DNA of 64,000 bases from Algoriphagus sp. AGSA1 (lineage in GTDB: Bacteria > Bacteroidota > Bacteroidia > Cytophagales > Cyclobacteriaceae): positions 1-64,000 of the forward strand of contig NZ_JAJUWR010000026.1 of assembly GCF_021390545.1 (NCBI RefSeq), written 5' to 3'. Numbering within the stretch: position 1 is the stretch's first letter; each line of letters opens with the position of its first letter. Shown one piece after another: positions 63,087 through 64,000 of this stretch. A program made the translations under genes and the position numbers. The notes below the pieces were generated by a model. It saw nothing but the letters and a program-made list of their open reading frames with translations. It did no database searches and was not told the origin of the DNA.

Positions 63087-64000
63087 TCAATTTTCATTTT
63101 GTAAACGTGTTATATCAGAGAATTCTTCCCGGAGTTTAATGCTTAATCTTTCATATAACTCAAAATACTTCATATAGATAGGATTGTTTTGCCTGAAAGG
63201 CTCGAATGTGGTCGCCATCTTCACAGATTTGGCGGCATTATCCAAAGAGTCATAAATCCCTAGATCAGTGGCACTGAGTAAAAATGCCCCTTGCGCAATA
63301 CTGTCCGGATTCACACCTATGCTTACAGGTTTATTGAAAATATCAGCAAGTAGCTGTGTGCAAAAGGGGATGGAAGCAAAGCTCCCGTTTGCGGTCAGGG
63401 CATTGATCGTTCTATGGTCTTCGAGTGTCTTGCCAATACTGTAAATCTCATAGAGTATGCCTTCGACAGTTGCGCGTATAAAATGCCGTTTCTCATGTTT
63501 GATATTGATCCCAAAATACGTCCCTCTCGCATTTGCATTCCAAATGGGAGCCCGTTCCCCTAAGAGGTAGGGCAAAAACAAAAGACCGTCTGAACCTGGA
63601 CGGGAATCCATCGCTTGGTGAACAAGTCGCTGCATGACGTTCTCCATATCATAAAGGTCTTTAAAATCTCCAAATTGTTTGGCAAACCATTCAAAAGCCA
63701 CTCCTCCGTTATTTGTTGGGCCTCCGGAGATATAATGTTTATCAGTCAATAGGTAATTGAAAAGCCGTTGCCTGCTGTCTTCCAGGACAGTCTCGCTCAC
63801 AACCCGTACGGCTCCACTATCTTCAATTGTGATGGTAGCCTTGTCTCTTTCCCATGCGCCTCCGCCTAATGTGGCAAGACAGCCATCGCTTGATCCAACA
63901 ATTATTTTCACACCATTTGGCAGACCCAGAGATTTTTGATATTCCTTCCGTATGGTACTTAGGGAATGGAATACCGGCACTAGGTCTGGTAGGCGATCAG
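63087..64000 (-). CDS. FGGY-family carbohydrate kinase, C-terminal part (gluconokinase/xylulokinase type)
   Basis: The frame continues to the window edge without a start (the residues before MPVFHSLS read DRLPDL), so the N-terminal half is outside. Visible are the phosphate-binding region VKIIVGSSDGCLATLGGGAW, VRVVSETVLEDSRQRLFNYL, ISGGPTNNGG, the signature LLFLPYLLGERAPIW and TANGSFASIPFCTQLLADIF. The substrate cannot be set from this half, though a pentose or gluconate fits a xylan context. It ends 380 bases from the SusC gene on the same strand. Confidence 0.88.
   Translation of the reverse strand, partial: DRLPDLVPVFHSLSTIRKEYQKSLGLPNGVKIIVGSSDGCLATLGGGAWERDKATITIEDSGAVRVVSETVLEDSRQRLFNYLLTDKHYISGGPTNNGGVAFEWFAKQFGDFKDLYDMENVMQRLVHQAMDSRPGSDGLLFLPYLLGERAPIWNANARGTYFGINIKHEKRHFIRATVEGILYEIYSIGKTLEDHRTINALTANGSFASIPFCTQLLADIFNKPVSIGVNPDSIAQGAFLLSATDLGIYDSLDNAAKSVKMATTFEPFRQNNPIYMKYFELYERLSIKLREEFSDITRLQNEN

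Noticed and set aside
1..64000. CRISPR arrays, tRNA or rRNA genes, prophage or integrative element
   Set aside because: No regularly spaced repeats, no cloverleaf or rRNA core sequences, and no integrase, capsid or conjugation genes were seen on either strand by reading.

Overview
The window reads as a chromosomal segment of a Bacteroidota bacterium, most likely order Cytophagales and family Cyclobacteriaceae (Algoriphagus-like). Supporting this are tandem SusC/SusD pairs, an ECF sigma/FecR pair, promoters of the TTTG/TAnnTTTG type, almost no Shine-Dalgarno sequences, a fused E1 alpha/beta 2-oxoacid dehydrogenase, a GH3-auxin-family protein, a LuxE-like acyl transferase, DUF3109 and many secreted carbohydrate-active enzymes. 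The species is an inference; no rRNA or tRNA gene is present to settle it.

Left third (1-21,900): mainly housekeeping and scattered functions. A probable IS256-type transposase start is cut by the left edge. Then come VOC proteins, type I methionine aminopeptidase, an erythromycin-esterase-like protein, a PL10 pectate lyase, an AGCS amino-acid/sodium symporter, a YggS-type PLP protein, a GH3-like/LysE pair, alanine dehydrogenase, fused E1, DinB and LuxE-like proteins, a 39-residue lipoprotein, a sigma-54-type response regulator without a DNA-binding domain, RNase P RNA and DUF3109.

Middle (22,000-38,700): sugar oxidation and deacetylation. A FAD oxidoreductase is paired with an exported protein carrying an SGAT motif, followed by a PQQ-type sugar dehydrogenase and a Tat-exported Gfo/Idh/MocA oxidoreductase. 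A LacI regulator faces an operon-like series: L-fucose/L-galactose-type aldose dehydrogenase, zinc alcohol dehydrogenase, GH95 alpha-L-fucosidase/galactosidase, ThuA protein, SASA acetylesterase, a CE1 esterase broken by one in-frame TGA, and an alpha/beta-hydrolase esterase. A perfect 16-bp CG-centred palindrome upstream is a good LacI operator candidate.

Right third (38,900-64,000): a xylan utilisation locus. ECF sigma factor and FecR anti-sigma precede SusC(STN)-SusD-SusC-SusD-SusE-like-GH10, which has the gene order of the xus/xyn10A core known from xylanolytic Bacteroidetes. A CE1 esterase and a second GH10 xylanase follow. On the opposite strand lie a second SusC/SusD pair and the C-terminal part of an FGGY sugar kinase. 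The genes would bind and import xylan fragments at the outer membrane, cut the backbone, remove ester and alpha-L-linked side groups and oxidise or phosphorylate the freed sugars.

No wholly new defence or mobile system was found. The features most worth a second look are the single-codon lesion at the esterase nucleophile elbow, control of a xus-type cluster by a sigma/anti-sigma pair, a pair of MITE-like elements between two xylan genes, a hairpin-forming intergenic repeat family that also reads as a conserved short peptide, a paired upstream element ahead of two oxidoreductase genes, and the SGAT-motif protein.
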